Shown in pieces: positions 48,466-59,666 of a stretch of 64,000 nucleotides of DNA. The stretch spans positions 3,918,188 to 3,982,187 of the forward strand of contig OX327691.1 of the NCBI GenBank assembly GCA_946807835.1, given 5' to 3'. Each line of letters begins with the position of its first letter. Positions within the stretch are counted from its first letter, which is position 1. The position numbers were made by a program, and so were the translations under genes. Under the pieces are notes generated by a model that was not told the origin of the DNA, made no database searches, and worked only from the letters and a program-made list of their open reading frames with translations. This stretch comes from Ailanthus altissimus (Eukaryota > Streptophyta > Magnoliopsida > Sapindales > Simaroubaceae).

Positions 48466-49305
48466 GGCAAGGTATTTTGGGCAGTTTCGCTTCTAATGCC
48501 CATCCTCACTGCAATGGAAACATTTTCCACTCGCTTTGTTCTTATATGGGTGCTTGGATATGTATTGCTTTCGAGGACCCATTCTAGGTGCATGCATTAC
48601 TTTTCGTTTATTCTTCCCTTTAGACTTCCTAGAAGTCCTTTGGGTAGATGATGAAGCACTCTGAACATAGAGGACCGTGCCCCATTTGTTCATGTCCTCC
48701 TGAGCTATTTTTAGCATGTTATGCAATTCAGCATAAGTAGGAGTCAATCCTTGCATATTGTAGTTCATTATGAACGGTGCAAATGACCCTGGAAGTGATT
48801 GGAGAATCAAGCTATTCCCCAATCCATTGCTCAGTAAGAGATCCATGGTTTCTAACCTCTCAATATATGATATCATTTTGAGGACATGAGGACTTACTGT
48901 ACTGCCCTAGGGTAGTCTAGCTTGAAAGAGAGATTTGACAACCTTATAAATTTTAAATTGAGGTCGGTCACCAAATAACTCTTTTAGGTGGAGCATGATA
49001 CTCCCAGCACTGTCCATGTGGACATACTCCTATTGGAGCTCCGTAGACATTGACCCGATAATGTACGATTTGACTTTCAAATCGTCATCCAACCATTTTC
49101 GATATGTCTCTTTTTCTTCTGGAGAAGCATCATCAGAAACAGCTTTTGGCATGTGCTGATCAATTACATATCCAAGCTTATCACAATTCAGAACTATTCT
49201 GAGATTCATAAGCCAATCAACATAATTTTCTGCACCTTTTAGTTGGTGCGCATTAAGGATGCGAGCTAGAGTGTTGTTTGAAGTCATTTGATCTTCACAA
49301 GACAA
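48466..49305 (-). pseudogene. copia element 3 gag with zinc knuckle
   Basis: One frame with the protease, broken by nonsense codons. The N-terminal part 49030-49305 reads ARILNAHQLKGAENYVDWLM and VLNCDKLGYVIDQHMPKA. The C-terminal part 48493-48876 ends in a basic stretch and the CCHC knuckle CFHCSEDGH; a TAG follows His where KRNC continues in the same frame. Further stops lie near 49029 and 48908. Gag would form the virus-like particle and bind RNA. Confidence 0.8.
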
Positions 49306-50625
49306 AAGAAAAAGATGTTAGCGGAATATTTCAATCACTAATAAATAACGTTTTAGATCATGGGTATAACAGTTATACAAATTTTAATCTAAAAATGTCC
49401 TCCCACTATTTTACGTAATCCCTTTAATCTCTCAAACGGGAAAACGATAGTTCAAAAATCTTTAAACTATATAGTGAGAAGTGGATCCCATTGGCATTTA
49501 CTTCAGCCTCATGCTATAGCAATATTGACCTTGATAAACCCTAAAAGGTAGACAACTCTTGTCAATTGTATTTCATGCAACTCTTAACATTGATCCTAAA
49601 TACACTTCATCCTCACGTTATAGCAATATTGGATAAGTGTATTCCAGATTAACTTGTCAATCAGCAAATATATGCTACCAGTATAACCCTCACGCTTTAG
49701 CAATATTGGGCAATACGTTCACATATATTTGTCTCATCTCATGTTTAACCGGCATAGCCCGAAACACCCCGATTAATCCCTCACGCTCTAGCAATATTGA
49801 GAAAGACCAAAGAGAATCACCTAATACGGTATTGACAAGACGAATCATATTTAATATTATCTCATAATAAAAATATTTCAATCTGATTAAGAGAGATTTA
49901 TTAATAAGATACTCATTTCATCCAAATGAATAATATAGATCATTTAAAAAAAAATACACAATCACAACTAACCCCCACCTATAAGGCTCCCATTGTGACT
50001 ATCAGCGTATTTGAATGATCACATCATATTATGACAATTATTGAAGTACATTACAGCAACAGAACAAGTCAAAACATGATAAATGAACAAATAAAAAATT
50101 ATTTTGTAATAGTGTTAAACGTTGCGGCGCTAAATATGAGCGCTGCAGCGTTCATAAAAAATAGTCTGGGCGCCATGACGCTGGCCAAAATACGGGCTGG
50201 CACTGCAGTGCCCATAACCTAGCGCCTCGGCGTTGGTTTCCAGTATGTGGGTGCCGCAGTGCTCACAACCTGTGGCTGCGGCACTGGCCAAAAAATGGGC
50301 TGGCGCTGCAACGCCCATAATTCAGCGCTTCGGCGCTGGTTTCTAGTATGTGGGCGCCGCAGCACTCACAACCTGTCGCCACGGCACTGGCCAAAAATGG
50401 GCAGGCGCGGCAGCGACCATAAGCGATCGCCTCGGCGCTGGACACTGTTACTGTGCCCGGTGCACGAAAATTAATTTTCTTCTGTTCTGGCACCTAAATT
50501 ATCCGGTATAAAACATGATCAAATATTACATAAACAATTATAAACATCAACATGTTTAAGAATTCACAAAATAACAACATGTTCAATTCTAAACATCAAC
50601 ATGCTTGAAATCAAACATCATATCA
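49306..50625 (-). other. Long leader of copia element 3
   Basis: About 1.3 kb of non-coding sequence between the primer site and gag. It includes four spaced copies of a CTATAGCAATATTG / TTTAGCAATATTGG-like word (49513, 49618, 49696, 49786) and the GC-rich tandem repeat at 50183-50460. A leader this long could hold RNA packaging or dimerisation signals; this is inference. Confidence 0.6.
50183..50460. repeat. GC-rich 103-bp tandem repeat in the copia element 3 leader
   Basis: GGCCAAAA-type starts at 50183, 50286 and 50389 mark units 103 bp apart. Each contains GGGCTGGCGCTGC, GCGC(C/T)TCGGCG and GTATGTGGGCGCCGCAG-like words. It stands out sharply from the AT-rich surroundings and is full of short palindromes (GGCGCC, CTGCAG). 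Confidence 0.85.
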
Positions 50626-50643
50626 GCATGCTCTGATACAACT
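50626..50643 (-). other. Primer binding site of copia element 3 (tRNA-Met)
   Basis: The minus strand reads TTGTATCAGAGCATG two to three bases after the LTR end, one change from TGGTATCAGAGC, complementary to the 3' end of initiator tRNA-Met. Confidence 0.75.
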
Positions 50644-52929
50644 TATTGTGATATAGTGTGTGATGTGTATAGGTACATATAATTTCAAAAATTAAAAACG
50701 TAACGGAAGTATTCATACATGTTATACACTATGTAACAAACTCAAGCATGTAATCATATGTATGATCATTCAAGCACATATATATCTCATATATATTTTT
50801 ATGCATGATATAAAATGAATTGTAAATAAATAACCTACCCGATTATGAAGGTAGCTTTACAATTCTTCAAGAACTCAAATCTTCAATTTATTGAGCTCAC
50901 CTTAAAGTGTTCCCTTGCATAATTCTAGTTCACAACTAAATCCGGTGGGATTGTGAAGCTAGAATGACAGCCTTGAATTTCCAACAAAGGATTGTTTTAA
51001 CACTTAAAACAATTTGTCCTTATGAATGATTAATACCAAGAGATGAGAAGAATTAAGTGTTTTCATTAGTTCTTTACAACTCTTTATGTTGAACCTTAGT
51101 AAGCCTTTGCATTTTCTCTCAACATTTTAAGAAAAACACCTAGGAAATGCTCTCAATTATCTCTTAGAACGAAATTCTCTCTTCTCTTACACAAATTGAA
51201 CTCTTTCAATTCTTAATTAAGTGCAAAAAATGATTACTTCTCTTAGTGCTCCACCACCACTTATCCATGTTTGCCATTACAAACATTAATCAATTATATT
51301 TTTCACTCAACAAATTGATTCAACCATTTGAATCAATTTCTAGAGATTAAATGGCATTTAAACAATACTAAGTGGTCTAACCACTTCCATAGTGCATCAT
51401 TTAAGAATTTCTAAGTGGCCAACATTCCTTATTATTAATAACAAGTGCATTCTCCATTAGTAAATGGTGTTTGCCACTTATTTCAATTAATAATAATAAT
51501 TTGATTAATATATAAAATATTAATAATTTAAAACTATTTTGAATATTTACATTTACCATATATGTATTTACCAAGTAAGGTAAATAGGTAAATACATGGT
51601 AAATTATTTATGGACCAAGATTATGTCACTTGTCAATTTCTTATTGGTTAACAACTCTTGTAAACCAATAATGTATTTTACATTCAATTATTGACAAGTG
51701 AATAATAAAAGGAACGTTGAAACATTTTTTATTTTGCTGGAAATTGTTGGATCAATTGTTCAATCCAATTCGCTGCCCCAGTGCACAACGAGTACACTAC
51801 ATATTGTGAGACTCTCTAAGTCCATGCCCGATTTGTCATATGAAACTATTTCACACGTCTGTGAACAATGTCCCACACACATGTTACAGATATTACAAAA
51901 CGGCGCATTAGACCATACAAGTTGAGGTTATAACATATTCGTATAATCCTTCCATCATAAATATCATAGAAGAGCGGAGATGTAGATCAACATCGTCAAG
52001 TCTTTATGTGCTTAACCATAAACTTATCTCCAGATTTGTATTTCAATAAATAATATCCGTAAATACTTTTACGATATTATTTTCCCGAGGATAAAATTAA
52101 TTCTCGGATATGTCTGCTTATGGCCATAAGACTTTCTGAAATACAATCTTGGAGTTGCAGGATATTTTACTCACCCAATTGAGTTGATGGATCCCATATC
52201 TGTATACACCGAACTCCATGAGCAGCGGACTATACCCAGCGACACTAAGCGGTCAGACCATGAAAGGTATCTAACATGTGTGGAACCAAAGTATAGTGGA
52301 TCACTCACAGGTCTACAGTGGCACTCAGGTCTAAGGACCACGAATAGTACTCAACTCGAAAGATCCTCCATTGATGGCTTTATGGGATGTCTATTGGAGA
52401 TCTTTGTGAGTCTGTTCAATATTCAGTCCTTACTGAATACTTGTATCTCTATACGAGTTTCCACTAAACTCATGGTCTATTAAGACTAACCATCTGGACT
52501 ATCCAGATATAGACATACACTGATCTATATATATTAAGGTCTTCACTAACAAACCCGCGTTAGTGAAGATAGATCAGAAATATTAAATTTAAGAACATAT
52601 TTGTATAACAACATTTCTTAGCACCATTTGCAACTCATTGCAACTATGTCATTACTAATATATTCTTAGGCCTTTGTCTCATTTCAGACAAGGCTCTAAC
52701 TCTTTAGAGTATACTAACTCTTAGTGCTGATCTAAACTCCTTTAGATCAGATCTGAACCTTTTTAGATCAGATCTGAACTTTTTCAGATCATACAATGTC
52801 TAAAACGTTACAAGCATCTTACTATATTTGTATATAATATAATTAGTGATTTATAGAAATCATAATTGTATAAACATAAAGCAAATATTTATACACTAAA
52901 GGGATGGCACGTAAGCACAAATCCCAACA
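50644..52929 (-). mobile_element. 5' LTR of copia element 3 (2286 bp)
   Basis: Runs from TATTGTGATATAG to AAATCCCAACA. Compared with 41503-43767 it has scattered substitutions and one extra 21-bp AGATCAGATCTGAAC-type unit (about 52740-52790). Confidence 0.88.
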
Positions 52930-53280
52930 GATATGTTAGTCAAGGTGGATAAATCCATTATTCCCATGGACTTTGTTGTTCTAGAGGAGGAAGATAGATA
53001 GGTTCCTATTATGCTTAGGCAACTATTTTTAGCTACTAGCAAACCTCTAATTGACATGGAGAAAGGATAATTCACAATGCGGGTACAAGATGAAGAGGTA
53101 ACATTCAAGATTTTCAAGGAATTGAAGTTGTCGAATGACTCCGAAGAATGCTTGAGGATTGATAATATGGATCCGGATAAAGAACAACATGCCTCATCTT
53201 TAAATGAGTAAATAAATTCTAGCCCCAAGTTTATAACAAGACAATGTTTCATTGAACAAAGCAAAAGATAAGGCATGGTA
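52930..53280 (+). pseudogene. Ty3/gypsy element G1: second half of protease
   Basis: Resumes after the duplicated GATAT and reads DMLVKVDKSIIPMDFVVLEE, then MLRQLFLATSKPLIDMEKG and MRVQDEEVTFKIF. In relatives the flap-distal motif is ILGRPFLATG; here it is degraded (MLRQLFLATS), and stops interrupt it. No RT, RNase H or integrase follows, so G1 is a deletion derivative or a non-autonomous type. Confidence 0.75.
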
Positions 53281-55153
53281 AGATCATCATGGAAAAGTAA
53301 TCAAATACCGGCCACTGAACAAGAAAGTTAGGGTTACTCCTTAGATCATCTCATGGAACTTTAAAAATCAAAGACAGAGATTGACAAGGCCATTGAGCAC
53401 ACACTAAAGTAACACAATGGAGGAATTTTCCATGGGTAAAATGCATCTAAAGTGCAATTTGATCCCTTATGAATTTGGAAGAAGTCAAGCCAAAGATGTT
53501 AGATCAAGTTCTTGAGAGGTAACCTAAGTGAATTTTAATTTTTAATTTAAATCTTACATTTTAATGTTCTTTCTTTCTTGTTGTGTGTTTAAACATAAAT
53601 TTAGCACCCAAAATATGAAAAGAAGGAGCGAAAGTAGAGCAAACAAGGTGCAGTTCAAAAGAGCTCAAAACTAAAGCAAATTGAGGGCCTTGGCATCAAA
53701 TTTATTTACCGCCGCACTAAGTCATCATCTATGAAAGAAATGTCTTTTATGCACTCTTATTCTTACCATAGCAGATAATGTCAATTTTAAGTTTGGCATA
53801 GGAAAACACTATTGAATGTTTATTTACCCTTTTTTTTATCATGATTACTTTTTATGACTGCTGTTCTTAGTTATTTTGTTTTACATGCCAATTATTTTTT
53901 ATTTCGTTATTAGTCTTGGGTTGATTGAATGATTAGTAGTCAATGGTATAAAATAGAAACATGATTTCAATTGCTACATTCTTTTAGAGTAAATAGATGT
54001 TATGATTGTTTACATGTTTAAATCTAGAACAAATGTTGCCTCATTTCATTACTGCTTGAACTATTGAGTACGTAGTTAGGCTCATGTAGTTATTATACTT
54101 ACTTAGAGGACATTTATGCATAACAAGAATACTTAGGGTCTCAAAACACTCTGGAACTTGTTTGAGTATTACTCAAAGTGAAATCCTAAGGTACACATAA
54201 TCTAGGAAATGATTTTAAGCCATCTTTAGACCAATTGAGTTGGGTTGACCAATGTTTATTTTCTATCCTTAATTACTTCCATTGAGGCTAGTAACCATTT
54301 TTCTTTGTTAACCACATCAATACCTCACCCTTTAATTTAATTATCTTTTTTATACTCGTCACACCATATGCATATCACTCATTTTAAAGAGTTATATTTA
54401 CTAATGGACTTTTGAAGATGAAGGAGTGAATTAAAGAAGGGTTATGGGTTTTGATTATGGATTTTAGTTGTTCTAAAGTTGTAAAACCTTAGGTTTTAGG
54501 GTATAGTGACTTAAAAATAAAAAAAAATCAATCGAAAAATTTAAAAAAAATGATGAAAAATGAATGAAGATTAAGTTTTCTATAACCCTATCTCAGAAAA
54601 AGAAATGAATAAACAACAAATTGGCAAAGGAAATAAGAAAATAAATTTGGAGGAAAATCATTTGGAAATAAAAGGTTCTTCAGAAGAATTAATGTTTATG
54701 GTGTGAATTGAGCTAAAATATGTCTATTTTGTCTTACCCTCACCCTAGCTGTATATTACAAACTAGACAAAGTCTTATTTGATCATTGATTTTGTGTGCA
54801 ATACATTAGTGGAGAGTGATGTGAAAAATAAGCATATAGAGTATTAATTAAATAAAGCTTTATAGAGACCATTTTATTGACTTGTGTGTATAAACTAATT
54901 CGGGTGCATATGACTAATGATACTAACTATTCACACATGCTCCGTGTAGGTCACTAGTGATGTAGAGTAAGTAATGGATTGACATGTTGAGCTATTATGG
55001 CATTTAGAATTTTCTTGAGATTTATAGTCATGAGAAAATTTTGAGACAATTTGCTAATCATTTGCCAACCCAATCTCATAGTTTGTTTTAGTTTTAGTTT
55101 TTAGTTATGTCTCCTTGCTTAAGAACAAACAAGTATTTAAGTGTTAGGGAGTT
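53281..55153 (+). other. Non-coding internal region and PPT of gypsy G1
   Basis: About 1.9 kb without recognisable pol. It ends in AAGTGTTAGGGAGTT (55139-55153), a purine-rich tract directly before the LTR start TGATAAG. It may include remnants of the 3' region, but none was recognised. Confidence 0.55.
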
Positions 55154-55443
55154 TGATAAGTGTATTTTATAAATAATATTATATGTCTCATAATTTGATG
55201 TTTACTTGTTTTGAGCATGAATATGTGACGTTCTTTATGTGTGTAGATATTATTTTGTAAGTTGAAAGTTAATATAGCTATTTGGGATAAAAATTCAAAG
55301 AAACCAAGACAAAAATATCAAATTTGATACAGTGAACTGCTATAATATTTTTATTATAATGCCTGCACCTAGACCCCAATAAACCCAAGTCTTGGCACTT
55401 AGGCGCCAAGTCGAGACCCTATAGCAAAATGCTTGGCGCCTAG
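55154..55443 (+). mobile_element. Gypsy G1 3' LTR, first segment
   Basis: Starts TGATAAGTGTATTTTAT. A GC-rich patch (GGCGCCAAG, GGCGCCTAG) lies at 55370-55443. The LTR is interrupted at 55444 by element G2 and continues at 59027. Confidence 0.65.
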
Positions 55444-55974
55444 TGTCATGCCCCAAATATTCTCAAGCAATGACTCGAACATTTGGCGCGCGACAGGACC
55501 ACCAAGGGAGTACTTAGTCCATTTTGGATTAAATGGGCTAGAGCTTCTAGAAGGCCCAATAGATTTGGGTTAAAGCCACTTGCATGTGGTAGGTGGGGGA
55601 GTTTTCTAGAAAAGGCATATTCCATGAGATATTCTCTTGGTAGTTGGCATCTTTGGAATATTTCTTAGCTTATTCTCCTTTTTAGATGTGGACCATTGGA
55701 TGAGAATTAATCCGAGCCGTCCATTGTATATAGCTTTAGCTATAAATAGGTGGTGTTTTCATTTGAGAAACCATCCTCCAAATTGTAGAAATACTCATAG
55801 CTTGTAATTCTATAGCTTTGTAATCTCTCTTTAGTAATAAAATACGAGAGCATTCTCTCAAACACTTGGTATGCATTCTTCTTCATCTCTTTCTTTGATT
55901 ATTGGGGTCTTGTAGGCTGCTTAGCACTAGCAAGTGTCTAAGGCCTCACGGTTTCGAGAAATCGGGTCGTGACA
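55444..55974 (+). mobile_element. 5' LTR of G2
   Basis: TGTCATGCCCCAAATATT to GGGTCGTGACA. It contains GCTATAAATAGGTGG near 55739 as a TATA region and AATAAAATACGAG near 55836 as a likely poly(A) region. Confidence 0.9.
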
Positions 55975-55976
55975 AG

Positions 55977-55988
55977 TGGTATCAGAGC
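55977..55988 (+). other. Primer binding site of G2 (tRNA-Met)
   Basis: TGGTATCAGAGC, complementary to initiator tRNA-Met, two bases after the 5' LTR. Confidence 0.92.
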
Positions 55989-56001
55989 GGGTTCAAAGAA
56001 G

Positions 56002-58152
56002 ATGGTGAAAGGAGTTGCTGGATCATCGGGGATTACTAAAGGGAAGGGTAGAGACCCCAAAGCTAGGAGACATGAGAGTATTTCGCCAGAAAAATTCGTT
56101 GATCTGAACCATGATTTAGGGGACATGGTTATGAAGCTCGGTGGTGCTGTGAGCAAGGCGACAGACCGCCTTAGGGAGTTGGAGGAGCAAGTCCAGAATG
56201 TCGAGGTAGGCCTCGATACTCAAGGTGATAAGCTGCGCTCCCTAATCGAAAGCTCCATTGACGAGCATGCTGTCAAGCAACGGGACTGGATCAAGGCTTT
56301 TCAGGAGAAGGTTTACAACACCATGGACAAAGTTCAAGCCCAAGTAGAAGAGCTACGAAAAGGGTTTGAAGATGTCAAGGAGGATGTGGTGTTATGCAAG
56401 CGAGCGGTCGCTAATGGCGTAGCTACTCAAACTGCGGTGGCTACACCAAGGGTCGAGGCCCCTAAACCGAAGGAGTTTAGCGGCAGACGGGATGCCAAGG
56501 AGCTTGACAACTTCTTTTGGCAAATGGAGAGGTATTTCAGCGCTGTGGGCGTGCGGGACGAACACAAGGTAAGTACCGTAACTTTATACCTTTCCGATCA
56601 TGCAATTCTGTGGTGGCGTAGGAAAAGCGAGGAGATTCGCAAGGGTACCTGCACCATAGACACATGGGAATAATTGCAACAGGAGTTAAAACGCCAATTC
56701 TATCCAGAGAATGTGGTGCATGATGCTCGCAAGCGGTTGAAGGAGTTGAAACAAACAAAGTCCATTAGGGAGTACGTAGAGGAGTACTCTTTATTGATGC
56801 TGCAAATCCGCAACATGGCCGAGGAGGACTTGTTGTTCAATTTCCTGGACGGGTTACAATCCTGGGCAGCTAATGAGTTGATGCGGCATGGAGTGCAGAA
56901 TATATCTGATGCCCTTACAATGGCGGAGACGCTCATGGATTACCGCAAGGGAGATTCGGGAAAGTCCAAGAATTCTAAACTCAATCACAGCAAGGGTGGT
57001 GAAGCCAAGGAGTTTCAACCTCCGGAGAGCAAGGAGGTGAAAGGCAAACCGCCCAAGTGGAAGGAGCAGAAACGCAACGGCCATAGAGGTAATGGCCCGA
57101 AGTCTAACTATTTTCTCTGCGATGGGGATCATTGGGTGAAGGACTGTCCGAAAAAGAAGGCTTTCAATGCAATGTATGAGGCACAATACGGGGGCGAACA
57201 GAGCCGTATGGGTTGTATGCAGCTGTTCAATTCCCTCAAAGCCAAACGGCGTGCAGATGCGCCAATGGGGACGGTGCTCATGTACATTGAAGCCTATGTC
57301 AATTGCATCAAGACTCAAGTGTTAGTTGATACGGGGGCTACGCATAACTTCATTAAACATGCGGAAACGGAACGCTTGGGCCTTTATGTAGAGAAAGGAG
57401 AGGGATACCTCAAGTCTATGAACGCAAGAGCTAAGCCGCTGGATGGGGTGGTTCATTGAGCTGAAATTCACATTGGCAAATGGCACGGTGAGGTAAATTT
57501 CTCGGTAGCATCTCTCGATGATTTTGATGTGGTGCTAGGTATGGAGTTCTTACGGCAGTACAATGTGGTGTTACTTCCTTAACACAACTATATGTGTATT
57601 TTGGAAGGAGGGCCTCGAATGATACCGACGGTAGACATGCCCAAGGGTGGGCGATCCAAGCCAAATGCCAAGGTCCTTTCCGCAATGCAACTAAGGGTAG
57701 ATGCTGGGCGCAAAGGAGGGTCACAGTCAGCCTCAACAACGGGGGCAGATGATGCGACAAATGGGGGCAAGGATGAATTACCAAAGGTTGTTGCAGAAGT
57801 GCTCGGGGAGCACAATAGGGTCAAGCCTACTGCCATACCGGAAGAACCGCCTTCAAGAGATGTAATTGAGGGCAAGTTGGAGCTTGAGATTATGCTTCCA
57901 ACTATGGGGTTGACGCCTCCATCGGAGATGGGAGAGTTGCAGGGGCAGCTCAAGGAGTTGTTGGATGCGGGTGTCATCCAAAAGTCCAAGGTGTCACATG
58001 ATGTGCAGTTTCAGCACAAGGAGTGGGTCGAAGACAAGCAGCGGCGTGTCAAACATAGTGTGGGGGACTTGGTGATGGAGACGATACTTCCACCACAACG
58101 CAAGTCAGCACGCCTACTTCACAAGGGCCTTGATCGTGGGGACGAGGGTTGA
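56002..58152 (+). pseudogene. G2 gag-protease fused to an integrase-tail remnant; three in-frame stops
   Basis: One frame runs from ATG 56002 to TGA 58150-58152 with stops at 56671, 57457 and 57580. It has a coiled-coil-like N terminus (LRELEEQVQNVEVGLDTQGD), the gag core (KEFSGRRDAKELDNFFWQME, YLSDHAILWWRRK) and QQELKRQFYPENVVHDARK. A zinc knuckle follows (YFLCDGDHWVKDC) whose first Cys is Tyr, then the protease motif VLVDTGATHNFI with DVVLGMEFLRQYNVVLLP. After a low-complexity stretch it shows the RT entry QLKELLDAGVIQKSKV. It then jumps to WVEDKQRRVKHSVGDLVM, which in relatives lies after the integrase core. The start suits its position 14 bp after the PBS. Gag and protease would serve particle formation and maturation. 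Confidence 0.85.
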
Positions 58153-58455
58153 TTGCCAAGAGAGTTGGCAACGTCTCGCACAAGGTGGAGTTACCTTCGA
58201 GACAGCGACAGTGGCTACATCAAGTGCATTCCGCAAGCTGTTGGAAGCAGTACCGTAGAGGTACGGGAGGTGCAGAATTTGAGCCACACAACCGGGAACC
58301 TTTGGGGATTTCCACACGCCATGACAAAGGTGAGGAACTCAGGACGGGTCTTGAGTACTTTGTCAAGTAGAAAGGGTTGCCGGATGGGAGAGCACGCTTG
58401 GGACACGAGAGTGCACAGCCAGAGTTTGAAGACCGAGGTGCGTAAGTTCCAGTGA
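58149..58455 (+). pseudogene. G2 integrase-tail continuation and chromodomain remnant
   Basis: In a shifted frame the region continues IAKRVGNVSHKVELPSR and then LEYFVKxKGLPDGRARLGHE, where x is a TAG replacing the conserved Trp of the chromodomain core. Chromodomains at this place identify chromoviruses and are thought to steer integration to marked chromatin. It is not functional here. Confidence 0.7.
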
Positions 58456-58483
58456 AGACGCGACGAGGGCGTCGCATGAATTT

Positions 58484-58495
58484 GATGGGGGAGAA
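58484..58495 (+). other. Polypurine tract of G2
   Basis: GATGGGGGAGAA directly precedes the 3' LTR. Confidence 0.85.
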
Positions 58496-59026
58496 TGTCA
58501 CGCCCCAAATATTCTCAAGCAATGACTCGAACATTTGGCGCGCGACAGGACCACCAAGGGAGTACTTAGTCCATTTTGGGTTAAATGGGCTAGAGCTTCT
58601 AGAAGGCCCAATAGATTTGGGTTAAAGCCACTTGCATGTGGTAGGTGGGGGAGTTTTCTAGAAAAGGCATATTCCATGAGATATTCTCTTGGTAGTTGGC
58701 ATCTTTGGAATATTCCTTAGCATATTCTTCTCTTTAGATATGGACCATTGGATGAGAGTTAATTCGAGCCGTCCATTGTATATAGCTTTAGCTATAAATA
58801 GGTGGTGTTCTCATTTGAGAAACCATCCTCCAAATTGTAGAAATACTCATAGCTTGTAATTCTATAACTTTGTAATCTCTCTTTAGTAATAAAATACGAG
58901 AGCATTCTCTCAAACACTTGGTATGCATTCTTCTTCATCTCTTTCTTTGATTATTGGGGTCTTGTAGGCTGCTTAGCACTAGCAAGTGTCTAAGGCCGCA
59001 CGGTTTCGAGAAATCAGGTCGTGACA
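58496..59026 (+). mobile_element. 3' LTR of G2
   Basis: TGTCACGCCCCAAATATT to AGGTCGTGACA, 531 bp, the same length as the 5' LTR with about 13 substitutions and no indels seen. Confidence 0.9.
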
Positions 59027-59666
59027 CTAAGCATGGCCAGCACCTTAAATTCATTTTGAAGTTTGTGTCCTAATTTTCAAGCCTATTTTTGGACCCTATA
59101 TAAAGAAGATTAAAAGCTTACTTGTTAAGGAAGAAAGAGCAAGAAATTGAAAGCGAAACAAAGGATTTTTACAAAGAGAAAGCACCTCGGAGCTAGGTTT
59201 ATTGAAGACTCTTAAAGATTGAAGGCCCAAAGAGACATCTTCAATTAGTTTTCTCTTTTCTGTTTCTTCTTTATTTTGATTTAGAGTTTATATTTGTAGT
59301 TTGTGTTGCTATAAAGATGATCACTCTTATAAATTTATAGATTATTATGATATTGTGCTTGAATATGGTTGGCTAAAATATTTGTTCTAGGGGGCTTGAT
59401 GTACCTTTACTATATACTATGTTTGGATACTTTTAGTTGATCCATGACTAATTCTTCTGTTATTCATTTGCACTTTTCTGGATTTAATGTTTCTAATTTG
59501 ATTAAAAAATTAATTAGATGATCTGGACTTGTGGGTTGTATGCTTAGGAAAGATTAACATATTTGTTGGACTTGAAAAGCATGACCTTAGCTTTTATTAA
59601 GTTGGGACAGTTGGGAGACTAATAAAACTTGGGTAATCAATTTGAAGGTTGCATAATACATATATA
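59027..59666 (+). mobile_element. Gypsy G1 3' LTR, second segment
   Basis: Continues the LTR left at 55443. CCTATATAAAGAAG near 59095 is a good TATA box, followed by a leader (GGAAGAAAGAGCAAGAAATT), consistent with the LTR promoter. Interrupted again at 59667. Confidence 0.6.

Larger units (their letters stand above)
41503..52929 (-). mobile_element. Ty1/copia element 3, both LTRs present, 11.4 kb
   Basis: It is flanked by the target duplication GATAT (41498-41502 and 52930-52934). LTRs 41503-43767 and 50644-52929 enclose the internal region on the minus strand, in order: PBS, long leader, gag, protease, integrase, RT, RNase H, PPT. It is inserted in the gypsy G1 protease. A 1561-bp solo LTR (45015-46575) splits its RT. 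The coding frame has several nonsense codons and at least one frameshift, so it is not autonomous. Confidence 0.88.
55444..59026 (+). mobile_element. Ty3/gypsy chromovirus deletion derivative G2, 3.6 kb
   Basis: Two 531-bp LTRs (55444-55974, 58496-59026) enclose a PBS, gag, protease, the very start of RT, the tail of the integrase region, a chromodomain remnant and a PPT. RT proper, RNase H and the integrase core are missing. A clean 5-bp target duplication is not seen (CCTAG left, CTAAG right). By my count the LTRs differ at about 13 positions, i.e. a fairly recent insertion. Confidence 0.88.
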
